Assembly: GCF_014252035.1 (NCBI RefSeq)
Contig: NZ_CP059207.1
Coordinates: 124,001 to 188,000 of the forward strand
DNA: 64,000 nt
Direction of reading: 5' to 3'
Source of the DNA: Blattabacterium cuenoti
GTDB taxonomy: Bacteria > Bacteroidota > Bacteroidia > Flavobacteriales > Blattabacteriaceae
The notes under the pieces were generated by a model. The model worked only from the letters and a program-made list of their open reading frames with translations, had not been told where the DNA came from and ran no database searches. Shown piece after piece: positions 17,690 to 28,392 of this stretch. Every line of letters starts with the position of its first letter. Positions within the stretch are counted from its first letter, which is position 1. The translations under genes were made by a program, and so were the position numbers.

Positions 17690-18622
17690 ATGAATCAAAA
17701 AGTACTCTTCTTTTCTACAAGAAGTGGGTTAGAATTATCTAAAAAAATAGCTAAACATTATGGAAAATTCTTAGGAAAGGTACGGTTTTTGGAATTTAGT
17801 GATGGAGAATATACTCCTTGTTTTGAACAATCTGTTCGTGGATCAAGAGTTTTTTTAATTGGATCAACTTTCCCTCCAGTAGATAATTTAATGGAATTAT
17901 TATTAATGTGTGATGCAGCTCGTAGAGCTTCTGCTCAAAATATAACACTAGTCATTCCATATTTTGGATGGGCTAGGCAAGATCATAAGGACCAACCTAG
18001 AACTCCGATTGCAGCAAAACTTATAGCTAATTTAATGGTTGCATCAGGAGCAAAAAGAGTAATGACTATGGATTTACATGCAGATCAAATTCAAGGATTT
18101 TTTGATATACCTGTAGATCATTTATACGCTTCCAGAATATTTATCGACTATATTAAAAAATTAAATATGGATCAATTGACTATTGCTTCTCCAGATATGG
18201 GTGGAGCAAAAAGAGCTAGAAGCTATGCCGGTTATTTAGGAACAGATGTGGTCATATGTTATAAAGAAAGAAAAAAGGCAAATGAAATAGAATTTATGAA
18301 TCTTATAGGAAACGTTAAAAACAAGAATATTATACTTATAGATGATATGGTAGATACTGCTGGAACTTTAACAGAAGCAGCAAATTTAATAAAAAAACAA
18401 GGAGCTAGAAGTGTTCGTGCTATAGCTACTCATCCAGTTTTATCGGGTAATTCATATGAAAAAATAAAAAATTCTGATTTAGAAGAATTAGTCATAACGG
18501 ATACTATTCCTTTAAAAGGAAAAAATGGAAAGATGAAAGTATTATCTTGTGCTTCACTTTTTGCTGAAGTGATGCACTCTGTTCATAATGATGAATCAAT
18601 TAGCAATAAATTCATAATTTAA
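17690..18622 (+). CDS. prs: Ribose-phosphate pyrophosphokinase
   Basis: Makes PRPP from ribose 5-phosphate and ATP, supplying purine, pyrimidine and tRNA-related pathways. The ATG at 17690 (MNQKVLFFSTRSGLELS) gives 310 residues, the family length; the TTG seven codons upstream is rejected. Diagnostic segments are FSDGEYTPCFEQSVRG, the catalytic and flexible loop region (YFGWARQDHKDQPRTPI), MDLHADQIQGFFDIPVDHLYA, and the PRPP motif IILIDDMVDTAGT. It lies 22 bp ahead of rplY and is probably cotranscribed with rplY and tadA. Confidence 0.97.
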   Translation: MNQKVLFFSTRSGLELSKKIAKHYGKFLGKVRFLEFSDGEYTPCFEQSVRGSRVFLIGSTFPPVDNLMELLLMCDAARRASAQNITLVIPYFGWARQDHKDQPRTPIAAKLIANLMVASGAKRVMTMDLHADQIQGFFDIPVDHLYASRIFIDYIKKLNMDQLTIASPDMGGAKRARSYAGYLGTDVVICYKERKKANEIEFMNLIGNVKNKNIILIDDMVDTAGTLTEAANLIKKQGARSVRAIATHPVLSGNSYEKIKNSDLEELVITDTIPLKGKNGKMKVLSCASLFAEVMHSVHNDESISNKFII

Positions 18623-18644
18623 TTAATCAATAGTAGTAGTAGAT

Positions 18645-19253
18645 ATGAAATATGTCAATATATACGGAAAAAAAAGAGATATAAGTAAAAAAAATATACG
18701 TTTCATCCGAATTTCTGGAAACATACCGTGTATTTTATATGGAAAGGATATCAATGTTCCATTTTATACTGAATCAAAAGAATTAAATAAAATAATGCGG
18801 TATAGTAGTGGTATATATGGTGTAAATATTAAAATAGAAGGTTATGATCAAGAGATAAAAGCTATACAAAAAGAAATACAATTTGATCCAGTTAGCGATA
18901 AAATTTTACATATAGATTTTTGCAAAATTGAAGAATCAAAATCTATAATTTTAGACCTTCCAGTGAAATTCATCGGACGACCAATTGGTGTTACTAAAGG
19001 AGGAGAGTATTCTTCTTTAATAAGAAAATTGAAAATAAAAACTATGCCATCTGATTCTCCTGAAGATATAAAAATAAATGTTAGCCATTTGGATATAGGA
19101 GATAGAATCACTGTTAAAGATTTATTATCTAATAATGATAAATATACTATTTTACATCCTATAGAAACTATCATAGCTAGAGTAAAGAATTCTAGATTAA
19201 CTCAAAAAGTAGAAGATAATAAAGATAAAGAAGAAGATCAAAAAAATAAATAA
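18645..19253 (+). CDS. rplY: 50S ribosomal protein L25 (CTC family)
   Basis: 5S rRNA-binding ribosomal protein of the longer CTC type. The 202 residues include the N-terminal L25 domain (IPCILYGKDINVPFYTESKELNKI; the DFCKIEESKS segment) and the C-terminal beta domain (VKFIGRPIGVTKGGEYSSL; INVSHLDIGDRITVKDL), followed by a charged tail rich in lysine, aspartate and glutamate. prs-rplY is a common pair in bacteria and supports the assignment. The stop codon overlaps the tadA start (TAATG). Confidence 0.93.
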   Translation: MKYVNIYGKKRDISKKNIRFIRISGNIPCILYGKDINVPFYTESKELNKIMRYSSGIYGVNIKIEGYDQEIKAIQKEIQFDPVSDKILHIDFCKIEESKSIILDLPVKFIGRPIGVTKGGEYSSLIRKLKIKTMPSDSPEDIKINVSHLDIGDRITVKDLLSNNDKYTILHPIETIIARVKNSRLTQKVEDNKDKEEDQKNK

Positions 19254-19723
19254 TGTTTTTTTCAAAAAAAGATCATTATTTTATGGAAATTGCTTTGAAT
19301 GAGGCTGTTGTTGCTTTTCATAAAGATGAAGTGCCTATAGGAGCGGCAATTACGTTTGAAAATATAGTTATAGCAAAAACCCATAATCTAACAGAGACAT
19401 TAAATAATACAATTGCACATGCAGAAATATTAGCTATTGTATTAGCTAACAAATACTTTAATAAAAAATATTACATTAAAAAATGCACTTTATATGTCAC
19501 ATTAGAACCATGTATTATGTGTGCTGGAGCTTTATTTTGGTCTCAAATAGGAAAAGTGGTATGTGGAGCAAATAATAGTAGTAAAAGAGGTTTTTCATAT
19601 TATGGTATTAAATTACATCCGAAAACAGAATTTGTTTCTGGTATTATGAAAAATGAATGTAAATCTTTGATACAAAAATTCTTTTTAAAAAAAAGAATAA
19701 AACATAAAAAACTAAATCAATAA
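19253..19723 (+). CDS. tadA: tRNA-specific adenosine deaminase
   Basis: Converts the wobble adenosine of tRNA-Arg(ACG) to inosine. The zinc and catalytic motif HAEILAI and the cysteine pair EPCIMCAGALFW are present, with the N-terminal KDHYFMEIALNEAVVAFHKDEVPIGAAI typical of TadA. At 156 residues it is normal in length, with a lysine-rich tail. It is translationally coupled to rplY by a 1-base start-stop overlap, and its end overlaps the convergent dedA gene by 12 bp. Confidence 0.94.
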   Translation: MFFSKKDHYFMEIALNEAVVAFHKDEVPIGAAITFENIVIAKTHNLTETLNNTIAHAEILAIVLANKYFNKKYYIKKCTLYVTLEPCIMCAGALFWSQIGKVVCGANNSSKRGFSYYGIKLHPKTEFVSGIMKNECKSLIQKFFLKKRIKHKKLNQ

Positions 19724-20437
19724 TTTCTTTTTATTGCTTTTCTTTTTATTGCTTTTCTTTTTATTGCTTTTTATTAGTTTAAAAAATACTGGAAATGTTG
19801 TTGTAAATACTATCAATAAAACAATCCATTCGAGATGATTTTTCAATTTTGGAAAATTCTTATCTAGATAATGTCCTGCCAACATAATGGAAAATGTCCA
19901 CGAAATAGCTCCAATTACATTGTATATCATAAACTTTCGAAAATTCATGCGAATAGCTCCTGCTATAATGGGAGAAAAAGTTCGAAATAAAGGAAGAAAT
20001 CTACTCATTATTAATGCGGTCGCTTTATATTTATTATAAAACAATTTAGCTATAATTAAATGTTTTTTTTTGAAAAAAAAGGAATCTTTTTTTCTATATA
20101 ATAACTCTCCAGACTTATATCCTAACCAATATCCTTGTATATTTCCAAGAATAGCAAAAAATGCCACAATTAGTATGATAATAAAAAAAGGAACATTATA
20201 AAAATTTTTACATAAATTTTCTCCAAATATTCCAGCAGTAAATAATAAAGAGTCTCCAGGTAAAAAAAAACCAATAAAACAAGCAGTTTCTGCAAATACA
20301 ATTGCTAAAAGAATAAATAATGCTGTATTTCCAAAATAGAAAAAAATCCATCTAGGATTCAATAAATATTGAATAAAATCCCAAAAATCTGACATATTAC
20401 AAATATGATAAAGAAAAACAAATTTAAATATCTCCAT
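19712..20437 (-). CDS. DedA family inner-membrane protein
   Basis: A polytopic membrane protein of the DedA/SNARE-associated family, some members of which act as lipid flippases. Signature segments are FAETACFIGFFLPGDSLLFTAG and the cytoplasmic RFLPLFRTFSPIIAGAIRM. The ATG at 20437 gives 241 residues; a second ATG at 20395 (MSDFWDFIQYLL) is closer to where homologues begin, and either could be used. The C-terminus ends with three tandem SNKKK repeats made by a 15 bp DNA repeat. Its substrate here is unknown. Confidence 0.85.
   Translation of the reverse strand: MEIFKFVFLYHICNMSDFWDFIQYLLNPRWIFFYFGNTALFILLAIVFAETACFIGFFLPGDSLLFTAGIFGENLCKNFYNVPFFIIILIVAFFAILGNIQGYWLGYKSGELLYRKKDSFFFKKKHLIIAKLFYNKYKATALIMSRFLPLFRTFSPIIAGAIRMNFRKFMIYNVIGAISWTFSIMLAGHYLDKNFPKLKNHLEWIVLLIVFTTTFPVFFKLIKSNKKKSNKKKSNKKKLLI
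19724..19768. repeat. Three perfect tandem copies of a 15 bp unit inside the dedA 3' end
   Basis: The plus-strand unit TTTCTTTTTATTGCT occurs three times in a row without a mismatch. In the dedA reading frame each copy encodes a five-residue KKKSN unit, so the protein ends in a positively charged tail. Copy number is likely to vary between strains by slippage; a change of copies would not shift the frame. Confidence 0.9.
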
Positions 20438-20486
20438 TTCTCAAATATATTTCTGAATATTTAAATTCAATAAAATATTTTTTTAT

Positions 20487-20612
20487 ATGGAATACAACAA
20501 CATATATATGTCTATTGATACCTTAGGATGGATACCAAATATTATTTTTATAATAATAGGTATTGTTTTCTTAATTTTTTGGTTACGAAAAATATTCTAT
20601 TATTTAGACTAA
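20487..20612 (+). CDS. Small single-span membrane protein, unrecognised
   Basis: A 41-codon ORF in the gap between dedA and aroB. It starts MEYNNIYMSIDTLGWIP (a second ATG at 20508 would give 34 residues), then has one very hydrophobic stretch (NIIFIIIGIVFLIFWL) followed by a short basic and aromatic tail ending FYYLD. The shape, an outside or periplasmic start, one helix and a positive inner end, fits a small membrane protein. It does not match any family I can name with certainty. It lies upstream of aroB in the same direction. A chance ORF is possible in AT-rich DNA, but the helix and tryptophan placement look selected. Confidence 0.5.
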   Translation: MEYNNIYMSIDTLGWIPNIIFIIIGIVFLIFWLRKIFYYLD

Positions 20613-20662
20613 TATTTCAAATTAAAATTCACTACTTTTGTTCAGTAAATAAAGTAAATAAG

Positions 20663-21763
20663 ATGAATTTATGCAAGAAGAAAACGAAAATATACTTTAA
20701 TGATGAAGCTTATTGTATCTTAAATAACTATCTAGTTAATCAGGAGTATGATCAAAAAAATGTATTTATTTTAGTAGATGATATAACTTACAAGCATTGT
20801 TTTCCCATTATATTATCTCATGTAAAATTTTTAAATAAATCTCGTATTATTAAAATAAGAACAGGAGAAAAAGAAAAAAATATTTATACATGTATTAAAA
20901 TATGTAAATTTTTGGAAAAATTCAAAGCTACCAGAAAAAGTTTAATCATAAATGTTGGAGGTGGAGTAATAACAGATATTGGTGGTTTTGTTGCATCTAT
21001 ATTTAAACGTGGAATTCCTTTCATTAACATTCCTACAACCTTATTGGGAATGGTAGACGCATCAATAGGTTATAAGACAGGTGTTAATTTAGATTCTATT
21101 AAAAATGAAATAGGAACTTTTCATATACCAGAATTATTAATTATTGATTCACTTTTTCTTAATACTCTATCTAGAATAGAAATTATTTCTGGAATAGCTG
21201 AAATGTTAAAACATGGACTAATAGCAGATAAAAATTTTTGGATTTATATCAATAAATTCAAGGTGAAGATAATGGAAAAAAATAAAGAAATATCTGATGA
21301 ACTGATTAAAAAATCCATATTTATAAAAAATAGAATAGTTACACAAGATCCTAAAGAAAAAGGATTAAGAAAAATTCTTAATTTTGGTCACACTATAGGT
21401 CATGCTTTAGAAAGTTATTTTATGAATAAAAATACGAATACGATAAAAAAAGAAAAAATACTACACGGTATAGCTGTTGCTTATGGAATGATTTATGAAT
21501 CCTGGATATCACATAAAATTAATGGGTTACCTATGGTAGATTATAAAGAAATACAATATTCAATTTCTTCGTTTTATCCTAAAAAAAAATATGTTTTATC
21601 ATCTTTAGATGTAGAAAAATTATTTATGATTATGGAACATGATAAAAAGAATGAAAAAAATAATATTATATTTTCTTTAATAAATAGAATAGGAGAATGT
21701 TCTTATAATTGTGAAGTACCTTTTTCTTTGATAAAAGAAAGTTTATTGAAATGTGAATTTTGA
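20663..21763 (+). CDS. aroB: 3-dehydroquinate synthase
   Basis: Second step of the shikimate pathway to aromatic amino acids. NAD- and metal-binding segments: VGGGVITDIGGFVASIFKRG, IPTTLLGMVDASIGYKTGVN, GIAEMLKHGLI, and the metal-binding FGHTIGHALE. I start at the ATG at 20663 (MNLCKKKTKIYFNDEAY), giving 366 residues, the usual length; the frame stays open to a further ATG at 20528 but that portion overlaps the small membrane ORF in another frame and does not resemble the family. The gene stands alone and precedes gyrA. Confidence 0.94.
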   Translation: MNLCKKKTKIYFNDEAYCILNNYLVNQEYDQKNVFILVDDITYKHCFPIILSHVKFLNKSRIIKIRTGEKEKNIYTCIKICKFLEKFKATRKSLIINVGGGVITDIGGFVASIFKRGIPFINIPTTLLGMVDASIGYKTGVNLDSIKNEIGTFHIPELLIIDSLFLNTLSRIEIISGIAEMLKHGLIADKNFWIYINKFKVKIMEKNKEISDELIKKSIFIKNRIVTQDPKEKGLRKILNFGHTIGHALESYFMNKNTNTIKKEKILHGIAVAYGMIYESWISHKINGLPMVDYKEIQYSISSFYPKKKYVLSSLDVEKLFMIMEHDKKNEKNNIIFSLINRIGECSYNCEVPFSLIKESLLKCEF

Positions 21764-21823
21764 TTTCTTTTTTAGTTCAATTTCAATTATTTATATTTCC
21801 GTAAAATTAAATAAAATTTTATA

Positions 21824-24286
21824 ATGAGTGAAGGAGAAAAATTAATTTCTATTAATATTGAAGATGAAATGAAATCATCTTACATAGATTATTCTATGTC
21901 TGTCATTATTTCTAGAGCACTACCTGATGCTAGAGATGGATTAAAACCAGTGCATAGGAGAGTACTTTATGGAATGTATAAATTAGGAATTTTTTGTCAT
22001 GGTTCTTATAAAAAATCTGCTCGTATTGTTGGAGAAGTGTTAGGTAAATATCATCCTCATGGGGACGTATCTGTTTATGACACTATGGTTCGTATGACCC
22101 AAAAATGGACTTTAAGATATCCATTAATAGATGGTCAAGGAAACTTTGGTTCTTTAGATGCAGATCCACCTGCAGCTATGCGTTATACAGAAGTAAAAAT
22201 GAAAAAAATATCTGAGGATATGTTATTGGATATTAAAAAGAATACAGTGGATATGCAATTAAACTTTGATGATTCTATAGAGGAACCTACTGTTTTACCA
22301 ACACGTGTTCCAAATCTTTTGATTAATGGATCTTCTGGAATAGCAGTAGGTATGGCAACTAATATTCCTCCTCATAATTTAACAGAAACTATTAAAGCAA
22401 TTTGTGCTTATATAGATAATAATAATTTATCTATAGAACATATTATGAAATATATTAAAGCACCTGATTTTCCAACAGGAGGAATCATTTATGGATATGA
22501 TGGTGTTAAAAAAGCATTTCAAACTGGAAAAGGACGTATAGTATTACGAGCAAAAATACATTTAGAAGAGGTTCAGGGTAGGCAATGTATTATAGTGGAT
22601 GAGATTCCTTATCAAGTCAATAAATCAGATATGATCACTAAAACAGTTGAATTAATGAAAGTAGGAAAAATAGAAGGAATTTATCAAATTCGGGATGAAT
22701 CCGATAGAAAAGGATTACGTATTGTTTACATTCTGAAACAGAATACAAATCCTAATATTATATTAAATAACTTATTTAAATATACACCCCTACAAACTTA
22801 TTTCAATGTTAATAATATTGCATTGGTTAATGGAAAACCCGTTCAATTAAATATAAAAGATCTTATTCATTATTTTGTCAAACATAGACACGATGTTATT
22901 ATTCGTCGTACTAAGTATGAACTAAAAAAATGCGAACACCGTGTTTATATTTTAACTGGTTTCTTAAAAATAGTAGATAAGATTGATACAATGATCCAAC
23001 TAATTAAAAATTCTAAAAGTCATAATGAAGCTAGTTATCAATTAATGAAAAAATTTGAAATATCTGAAAATCAGTCGAAATCTATTTTAGATATGCGTTT
23101 ACAAAATCTAACGACCTTGGAAGTAAAAAAAATAAAAAATGAATACGAAAAATTATTAAATGACATAGATTTTTTAAAAAATGTATTAAATGAACATTCT
23201 ACAAGAACTGCAATTATAAAAAAAGAACTTTTAGAGATTAAGAAAAAATATCAAGATGCTCGTCGTACACAAATTGATTATATGGGGGGAAATGAAGTTC
23301 ATAATATAGAAGATTTGATCGAAGATGAACAAGTCGTTTTAACTATTTCTCATGCTGGTTATATAAAAAGAACATCCTTATCAGAATATAAACGACAAGG
23401 TAGAGGAGGTGTAGGAAATAGGGGTGCTACTGCTAGAGAAGAGGATTTTTTTAAACATTTACTTATAGCTACTAACCATCAGTATCTTCTTTTATTTACA
23501 GAAAAAGGAAAATGTTTTTGGTTAAGAGTTTATGAAATACCAGAAGGTTCTAAAGTATCTAAAGGTAGAGCCATCCAAAATATTATTCACCTTCAACAAG
23601 ATGATAAAGTAAATGCTTACATTTTAACTGGAAACCTTTCTAATAAAAAATATGTTAAAGATCATTATGTTTTAATGGTAACTCAAAAAGGTATTATTAA
23701 AAAAACATCTTTAGAAAATTATTCTCGTCCTAGAAAATATGGAATTAATGCTATTGTTATTAGAAAAGAAGATTCTTTATTAGAAGCTATTTTAACAAAA
23801 GGAGATAGTCATGTATTTATAGCTTTAAAAAGTGGAAGAATTATTCGTTTTTCAGAAAAAAAAGTTCGTATTACTGGACGAAATTCTTCTGGAGTAATAG
23901 GAATAACTTTCACATTCAAAGAAGATAAAGTAATCGGAATGATATGTTCTTCAGCAGAAGGAGAAGAAGAAAAAGGAAGTTTATTGGTAGTTTCTCAAAA
24001 AGGATTTGGAAAGAGATCTCACCTTAAGGAATACCGTGTAACTAATCGTGGAGGAAAAGGAATCAAAACAATAAACATTACTCAAAAAACAGGAAGTTTA
24101 ATTGCTATAAAATATGTTACAAATGAAGATGATATAATGATTATTAAAAAATCAGGAATTATCATTCGTATTCCAGTATCAGATATACGAGTAATGGGAA
24201 GGACGACTCAAGGAGTCAGATTAATTCATTTGAAAGAAAATGATGCTATAGCTGACGTAGCAAAAGTTTATAAACCTATTGTTTAA
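21824..24286 (+). CDS. gyrA: DNA gyrase subunit A
   Basis: Breaks and rejoins DNA as the catalytic subunit of gyrase. The active tyrosine is Y121 in [10 protein letters not shown]; the N-terminal block [21 protein letters not shown] and HPHGD are typical. A beta-pinwheel C-terminal domain follows from about residue 500 with repeats of the kind [11 protein letters not shown], and a shortened GyrA-box-like NRGGKG. At 820 residues it is a normal GyrA. The position equivalent to E. coli Ser83 is valine (DVSVYD). Its last 4 bp overlap the convergent protease gene. Confidence 0.96.
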   Translation: MSEGEKLISINIEDEMKSSYIDYSMSVIISRALPDARDGLKPVHRRVLYGMYKLGIFCHGSYKKSARIVGEVLGKYHPHGDVSVYDTMVRMTQKWTLRYPLIDGQGNFGSLDADPPAAMRYTEVKMKKISEDMLLDIKKNTVDMQLNFDDSIEEPTVLPTRVPNLLINGSSGIAVGMATNIPPHNLTETIKAICAYIDNNNLSIEHIMKYIKAPDFPTGGIIYGYDGVKKAFQTGKGRIVLRAKIHLEEVQGRQCIIVDEIPYQVNKSDMITKTVELMKVGKIEGIYQIRDESDRKGLRIVYILKQNTNPNIILNNLFKYTPLQTYFNVNNIALVNGKPVQLNIKDLIHYFVKHRHDVIIRRTKYELKKCEHRVYILTGFLKIVDKIDTMIQLIKNSKSHNEASYQLMKKFEISENQSKSILDMRLQNLTTLEVKKIKNEYEKLLNDIDFLKNVLNEHSTRTAIIKKELLEIKKKYQDARRTQIDYMGGNEVHNIEDLIEDEQVVLTISHAGYIKRTSLSEYKRQGRGGVGNRGATAREEDFFKHLLIATNHQYLLLFTEKGKCFWLRVYEIPEGSKVSKGRAIQNIIHLQQDDKVNAYILTGNLSNKKYVKDHYVLMVTQKGIIKKTSLENYSRPRKYGINAIVIRKEDSLLEAILTKGDSHVFIALKSGRIIRFSEKKVRITGRNSSGVIGITFTFKEDKVIGMICSSAEGEEEKGSLLVVSQKGFGKRSHLKEYRVTNRGGKGIKTINITQKTGSLIAIKYVTNEDDIMIIKKSGIIIRIPVSDIRVMGRTTQGVRLIHLKENDAIADVAKVYKPIV

Positions 24287-26400
24287 TTATTAAAATCACG
24301 TAAAATATTAACACATTCTGATATATAAAAATCTTTTTTCAAACTATTTATCCATTTTTTTTGAAATTCTAATTCATTTTCATTAAAAGAAATTATTTGA
24401 TAATTATTATTTATAGGAAATACTTTTGTATATATATGGTTTTTTAAATAACGTCTGAATTTCTGAAGATATTTATTCATTTTTAAATTTTCATAATATG
24501 AATCTTTCCAATGTAAATGATATATATTATTTTTTGACAGTTTATTTTCTAATAATTGTATTTTATTATTTATTTTGTTAATATTCATTAATTTATTATT
24601 ATTTTTTATACGATTCATACTTTTTAATTTAAGTGATTTCAATTTATTTTCGTCCAAAGTATAAGTTGTAACAGTAGGTATAGTAGGATCTATAGAATCA
24701 CATTTTATTGGATTATGTAGATCTTTTTCCATTATTAGTGATGATGAATGAATGCTTGGGATAACAATATCTGAATGAACTCCTTTTAATTGAGTAGATA
24801 TTCCATTAATTCTATAGAATTTATTCATAGTCAATTTTAAAATTCCTAATTCTTCTTTTTTATAAAAAAGTAATAATCTATTTAATGTATATATAGATTG
24901 AACAGTTCCTTTTCCATATGTTTGTGCACTACCAACAATAATTCCTCTTTTATAATCTTTGATAGCAGCAGCAAGTATTTCAGAAGCAGACGCAGATTGT
25001 TCGTTAACAAGCACCACAAGTGGGCCTTTCCATAAAATAGTATGGCTACTATTTAGTATTTTTTTATAAGGAGGTTGTCCCCCTATTTGTACAATAGGAA
25101 CTTTTCCTAAGAAAAAACTAGAAATTTTTATCACAGTATCTAATGATCCACCTCCATTATTTCTTATATCTATAATAATTCCTTTAATATTTTCTTTTTT
25201 GAGTTCTTGAATAATTTTTCTTATATCATTTGCTGCATTCCTTCCATTTTTATTTTCAGGATTAAAGTAAAATTCTGGTAAACAAATTAAACCATATTTA
25301 TTTTTTTTATCTGAAATTAAGAATACTTTTGCAAAAATTTCTCTTTTTTCAATGACATCTCTAGTAAGAACGACTTCATCTATAGATCCATTTTTATTTT
25401 GTATGATTAATTTTACTTTAGTTCCTTTTTTTCCTTTTATTAAACGTATAGAATTTTCCAAAAGCATTCCAACAATGTTTTGGGGTTTTGAATTTAAATC
25501 ATTTGATACCCTAATAATTTTATCTCCTATGTCTATTTTTTTACTTTTCCATGCTGGAGATCCAATAACAATATTTACTACTGTAGCATATCCTTTTTCA
25601 TCTTGAAGTACTAGACCAATTCCTTCAGTTTGACCAGATACATTTAAATTGAACATTTCTTTTTCTTTTGTAGAAAAAAAATTGGTATGAGGATCGTATT
25701 GTGAAAGAATAGTATTAACATATATTGAGAACCAGTCTAATTTTTTAACCATTTTTAACTTTCTAAAACATTCTTCTATATATTCTTTCACTTTTTCTCT
25801 TGATTTTTTTTCTTCATTGATAAATGAATTTTTCCATAAAATATATTTATTATGTTTTTTTGATATTTTTTCTTTTTCTTTTATATAATTTTTTATTTCT
25901 AATAAAGTTAAAAACTTCATATATTTTCTCCATCTTTCCATACGTTCTTCTTTATTTTTAGGAAAATAATTATCATATTTATAATAGATATCTTTTTTAT
26001 TAAAATTAAAATTCTTTTTTAAAATGTCTTGACATATGCATTCAACTTCTTTTATCCTTTGATAAAAACATTTAATAATTGCATCAAAAAATGTAGTGTC
26101 TGCATTAATCCAAAAATCATCTATTTTATCTTTATATAAAGAAAGATTATTTATGTCTTTTTGTAGAAAAAAACGTTTTTGACTATCTAATTTTTCAAAA
26201 TATTTATTATATACTATTTTTGAAAAATTATCGTTAATATTGATTGGATTAATATGAGAAAAATCAAGTGTTTTATATATAGTCTTAAGTATAGTTTTTT
26301 TCTGTTCTTCTTCATTATTTGAAAAACAAAAACTAAATAAAAATAGGAGTATAAAAACAATTATTATCCACTTAGTTTTTATAATTTTACTATTATTCAC
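24283..26400 (-). CDS. C-terminal processing (tail-specific) protease, S41 family
   Basis: Periplasmic serine protease that trims or degrades proteins from their C-terminus. In order over 705 residues: an N-terminal hydrophobic export signal ([16 protein letters not shown]), an alpha-helical region, a PDZ domain around residues 255-350 ([12 protein letters not shown]), then the S41 core with the serine in the SASAS segment at about 469-473 and the lysine in YGKGTVQ near 497, and a long C-terminal region as in E. coli Prc. No truncation is visible. It is convergent with gyrA and divergent from surE. Confidence 0.92.
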   Translation of the reverse strand: MNNSKIIKTKWIIIVFILLFLFSFCFSNNEEEQKKTILKTIYKTLDFSHINPININDNFSKIVYNKYFEKLDSQKRFFLQKDINNLSLYKDKIDDFWINADTTFFDAIIKCFYQRIKEVECICQDILKKNFNFNKKDIYYKYDNYFPKNKEERMERWRKYMKFLTLLEIKNYIKEKEKISKKHNKYILWKNSFINEEKKSREKVKEYIEECFRKLKMVKKLDWFSIYVNTILSQYDPHTNFFSTKEKEMFNLNVSGQTEGIGLVLQDEKGYATVVNIVIGSPAWKSKKIDIGDKIIRVSNDLNSKPQNIVGMLLENSIRLIKGKKGTKVKLIIQNKNGSIDEVVLTRDVIEKREIFAKVFLISDKKNKYGLICLPEFYFNPENKNGRNAANDIRKIIQELKKENIKGIIIDIRNNGGGSLDTVIKISSFFLGKVPIVQIGGQPPYKKILNSSHTILWKGPLVVLVNEQSASASEILAAAIKDYKRGIIVGSAQTYGKGTVQSIYTLNRLLLFYKKEELGILKLTMNKFYRINGISTQLKGVHSDIVIPSIHSSSLIMEKDLHNPIKCDSIDPTIPTVTTYTLDENKLKSLKLKSMNRIKNNNKLMNINKINNKIQLLENKLSKNNIYHLHWKDSYYENLKMNKYLQKFRRYLKNHIYTKVFPINNNYQIISFNENELEFQKKWINSLKKDFYISECVNILRDFNN

Positions 26401-26491
26401 TATTTAATTTATTATTATAAATGTTTTTATAAGTTTGTAATTAAAAATTATAAAATATAAAAAACATATTTTAGTTTTTTTTCATAAAAAT

Positions 26492-27340
26492 ATGAATAAT
26501 AAACCAATTATTTTAGTAACAAACGATGATGGAATTATAGCACCAGGTATAAGAGCTCTTGTAAAAAACATGAATTCTTTGGGAGAGGTCTATGTTGTAG
26601 CACCAAATAAACCTCAGTCTGGAACAGCACATTCCATTACTATGGATACCATATTGTACTGTGATTCTGTTAAAATTGATAATGGCAAACAAAAAGAGTG
26701 GGAATGTTCTGGAACTCCTGTTGATTGTGTAAAATTAGCTATTAACAATATTTTACCTAAAAAACCAGATATTTGTGTATCTGGAATAAATCATGGATCA
26801 AATTCTTCTATAAATATTAGATATTCTGGAACAGTTTCCGCTGTAATAGAAGCTGGAATAGAAGGGATACCATCTGTAGGATTCTCTCTTTTAGACTTTG
26901 AATGGAATGCAGATTTTTCCTCATCAAAAAAATATGTACGTGAAATTGTAGAAAAAATATTACATAATCCTATTCCAAAAAAAACTATTATACTCAATGT
27001 CAATATACCCAAATTGAAAAAAAAAGAAATAAAAGGAATTAAAATATGTAGACAATCAGAATCCAAATGGAAAGAAAGTTTTGATAAAAGATATAATCCA
27101 AAGGGAAGGACATATTATTGGTTGGAAGGTAATTTAGTTCATTTTGATAATAATAATAACAAAAAAAAAATAGATAACATAGATGATAACAATATAATAG
27201 ATACAGATGAATGGGCGTTGAAAAATGGATACATATCCATTGTTCCTATTCAGTTTGATTTTACAAACTATTCAATTTTAAATATTTTGAAATCTTGGAA
27301 TTTCATCCTATTATTTTGTTGTGTATTTTCTATGTTTTAA
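26492..27340 (+). CDS. surE: 5'-nucleotidase SurE
   Basis: Metal-dependent phosphatase of nucleoside 5'- and 3'-monophosphates. The metal-binding NDDGI motif is at residues 11-15, followed by APNKPQSGTAHSIT, the catalytic pocket SGTPVDCVKLA and SGINHGSN. At 282 residues it is slightly longer than most, with an extra hydrophobic tail (FILLFCCVFSMF) beyond the usual end near NILKSWNF. A run of 10 A at 27171-27180 lies in an asparagine/aspartate-rich stretch. ruvB follows 20 bp downstream. Confidence 0.93.
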   Translation: MNNKPIILVTNDDGIIAPGIRALVKNMNSLGEVYVVAPNKPQSGTAHSITMDTILYCDSVKIDNGKQKEWECSGTPVDCVKLAINNILPKKPDICVSGINHGSNSSINIRYSGTVSAVIEAGIEGIPSVGFSLLDFEWNADFSSSKKYVREIVEKILHNPIPKKTIILNVNIPKLKKKEIKGIKICRQSESKWKESFDKRYNPKGRTYYWLEGNLVHFDNNNNKKKIDNIDDNNIIDTDEWALKNGYISIVPIQFDFTNYSILNILKSWNFILLFCCVFSMF

Positions 27341-27360
27341 ATTCAAAATAAAACATTATT

Positions 27361-28323
27361 GTGTCTTATTTTTTAGAAAAATCTTTAAATCCAAAAACTA
27401 TTCAAGATTTTATTGGTCAAAAAGATATATTGGAAAATATCAAAATATTTATTCAAGCTGCTAAAAAAAGAAAAGAATGTTTAGATCACATATTATTTCA
27501 TGGACCTCCAGGCTTAGGAAAAACAACTTTAGCTCATATTGTTGCTAATGAATTACGTGTTAACATAACTGTTACCTCAGGAGCAGTTTTAGATAAACCA
27601 GGAGATTTAGCTGGCTTGCTGATTCATTTAAAATTAAATGATGTTATTTTTATTGATGAAATTCACCGTCTTTCTCCAATAGTAGAAGAATATTTATATT
27701 CTGCAATGGAAAATTATAAAATAGATATTATTATAGATTCCGGTTCTAATGCTAAATCCGTACAAATAGATCTATCTCCGTTTACTTTAATAGGAGCTAC
27801 TACAAGATCTGGTTTACTTACAGCACCTATGCGTTCTAGATTTGGAATAAATTTACGACTTACTTATTATCATAAAGAATTATTGAAGAAAATTGTTAAT
27901 CGTAGTGCGAAAGTACTAAATGTTCCAATAACAGAAGAAGCTTGTTACGAAATTGCTAATAGAAGTCGTGGAACTCCACGAATAGCTAATGCTTTACTTC
28001 GAAGAATTCGTGATTTTGCACAAATAAAAGGAAATGGAACGATTGATATTGATATATGTAATGTAGGATTGAAATCCCTTAATATTGATGAATATGGATT
28101 AGATGAAATGGATCATAGAATACTTGAATCTATTATTGATTCTTTTAAAGGAGGTCCAGTAGGAATAAATACTATAGCTATATCTGTTAATGAAAATACA
28201 GAAACTATAGAAGAAGTTTATGAACCATTTCTGATACAGGAAGGATATATTATAAGAACTCCAAGAGGAAGAAAAGCTACAAAATTAGCATATCAACATA
28301 TAAAACATAAATCTATAAGATAA
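27361..28323 (+). CDS. ruvB: Holliday junction branch migration helicase RuvB
   Basis: Hexameric AAA+ motor that drives branch migration with RuvA. Walker A GPPGLGKTT, Walker B IDEIHRLSP, sensor GATTRSG, and the arginine-finger region PMRSRFG are all intact, with the winged-helix C-terminal domain (GLDEMDHRILESIID; IQEGYIIRTPRGRKAT). The start is GTG at 27361; no earlier usable start lies between it and the surE stop, so the N-terminus is some 15 residues shorter than in E. coli. 320 residues. ruvX (yqgF) is elsewhere in the window. Confidence 0.95.
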   Translation: MSYFLEKSLNPKTIQDFIGQKDILENIKIFIQAAKKRKECLDHILFHGPPGLGKTTLAHIVANELRVNITVTSGAVLDKPGDLAGLLIHLKLNDVIFIDEIHRLSPIVEEYLYSAMENYKIDIIIDSGSNAKSVQIDLSPFTLIGATTRSGLLTAPMRSRFGINLRLTYYHKELLKKIVNRSAKVLNVPITEEACYEIANRSRGTPRIANALLRRIRDFAQIKGNGTIDIDICNVGLKSLNIDEYGLDEMDHRILESIIDSFKGGPVGINTIAISVNENTETIEEVYEPFLIQEGYIIRTPRGRKATKLAYQHIKHKSIR

Positions 28324-28392
28324 GCGAAAATATTATTTTTTATATTTACCAGAACACTTAACTTTGTTCAAAAATATAAACAATGTATCATC

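Noticed and set aside
20528..20662. 45-residue N-terminal extension of aroB
   Set aside because: It lies across the small membrane ORF in a different frame, and the family begins at ATG 20663.
26791..27066. ORF antisense to surE
   Set aside because: It is in the shadow of surE, which has all its motifs.
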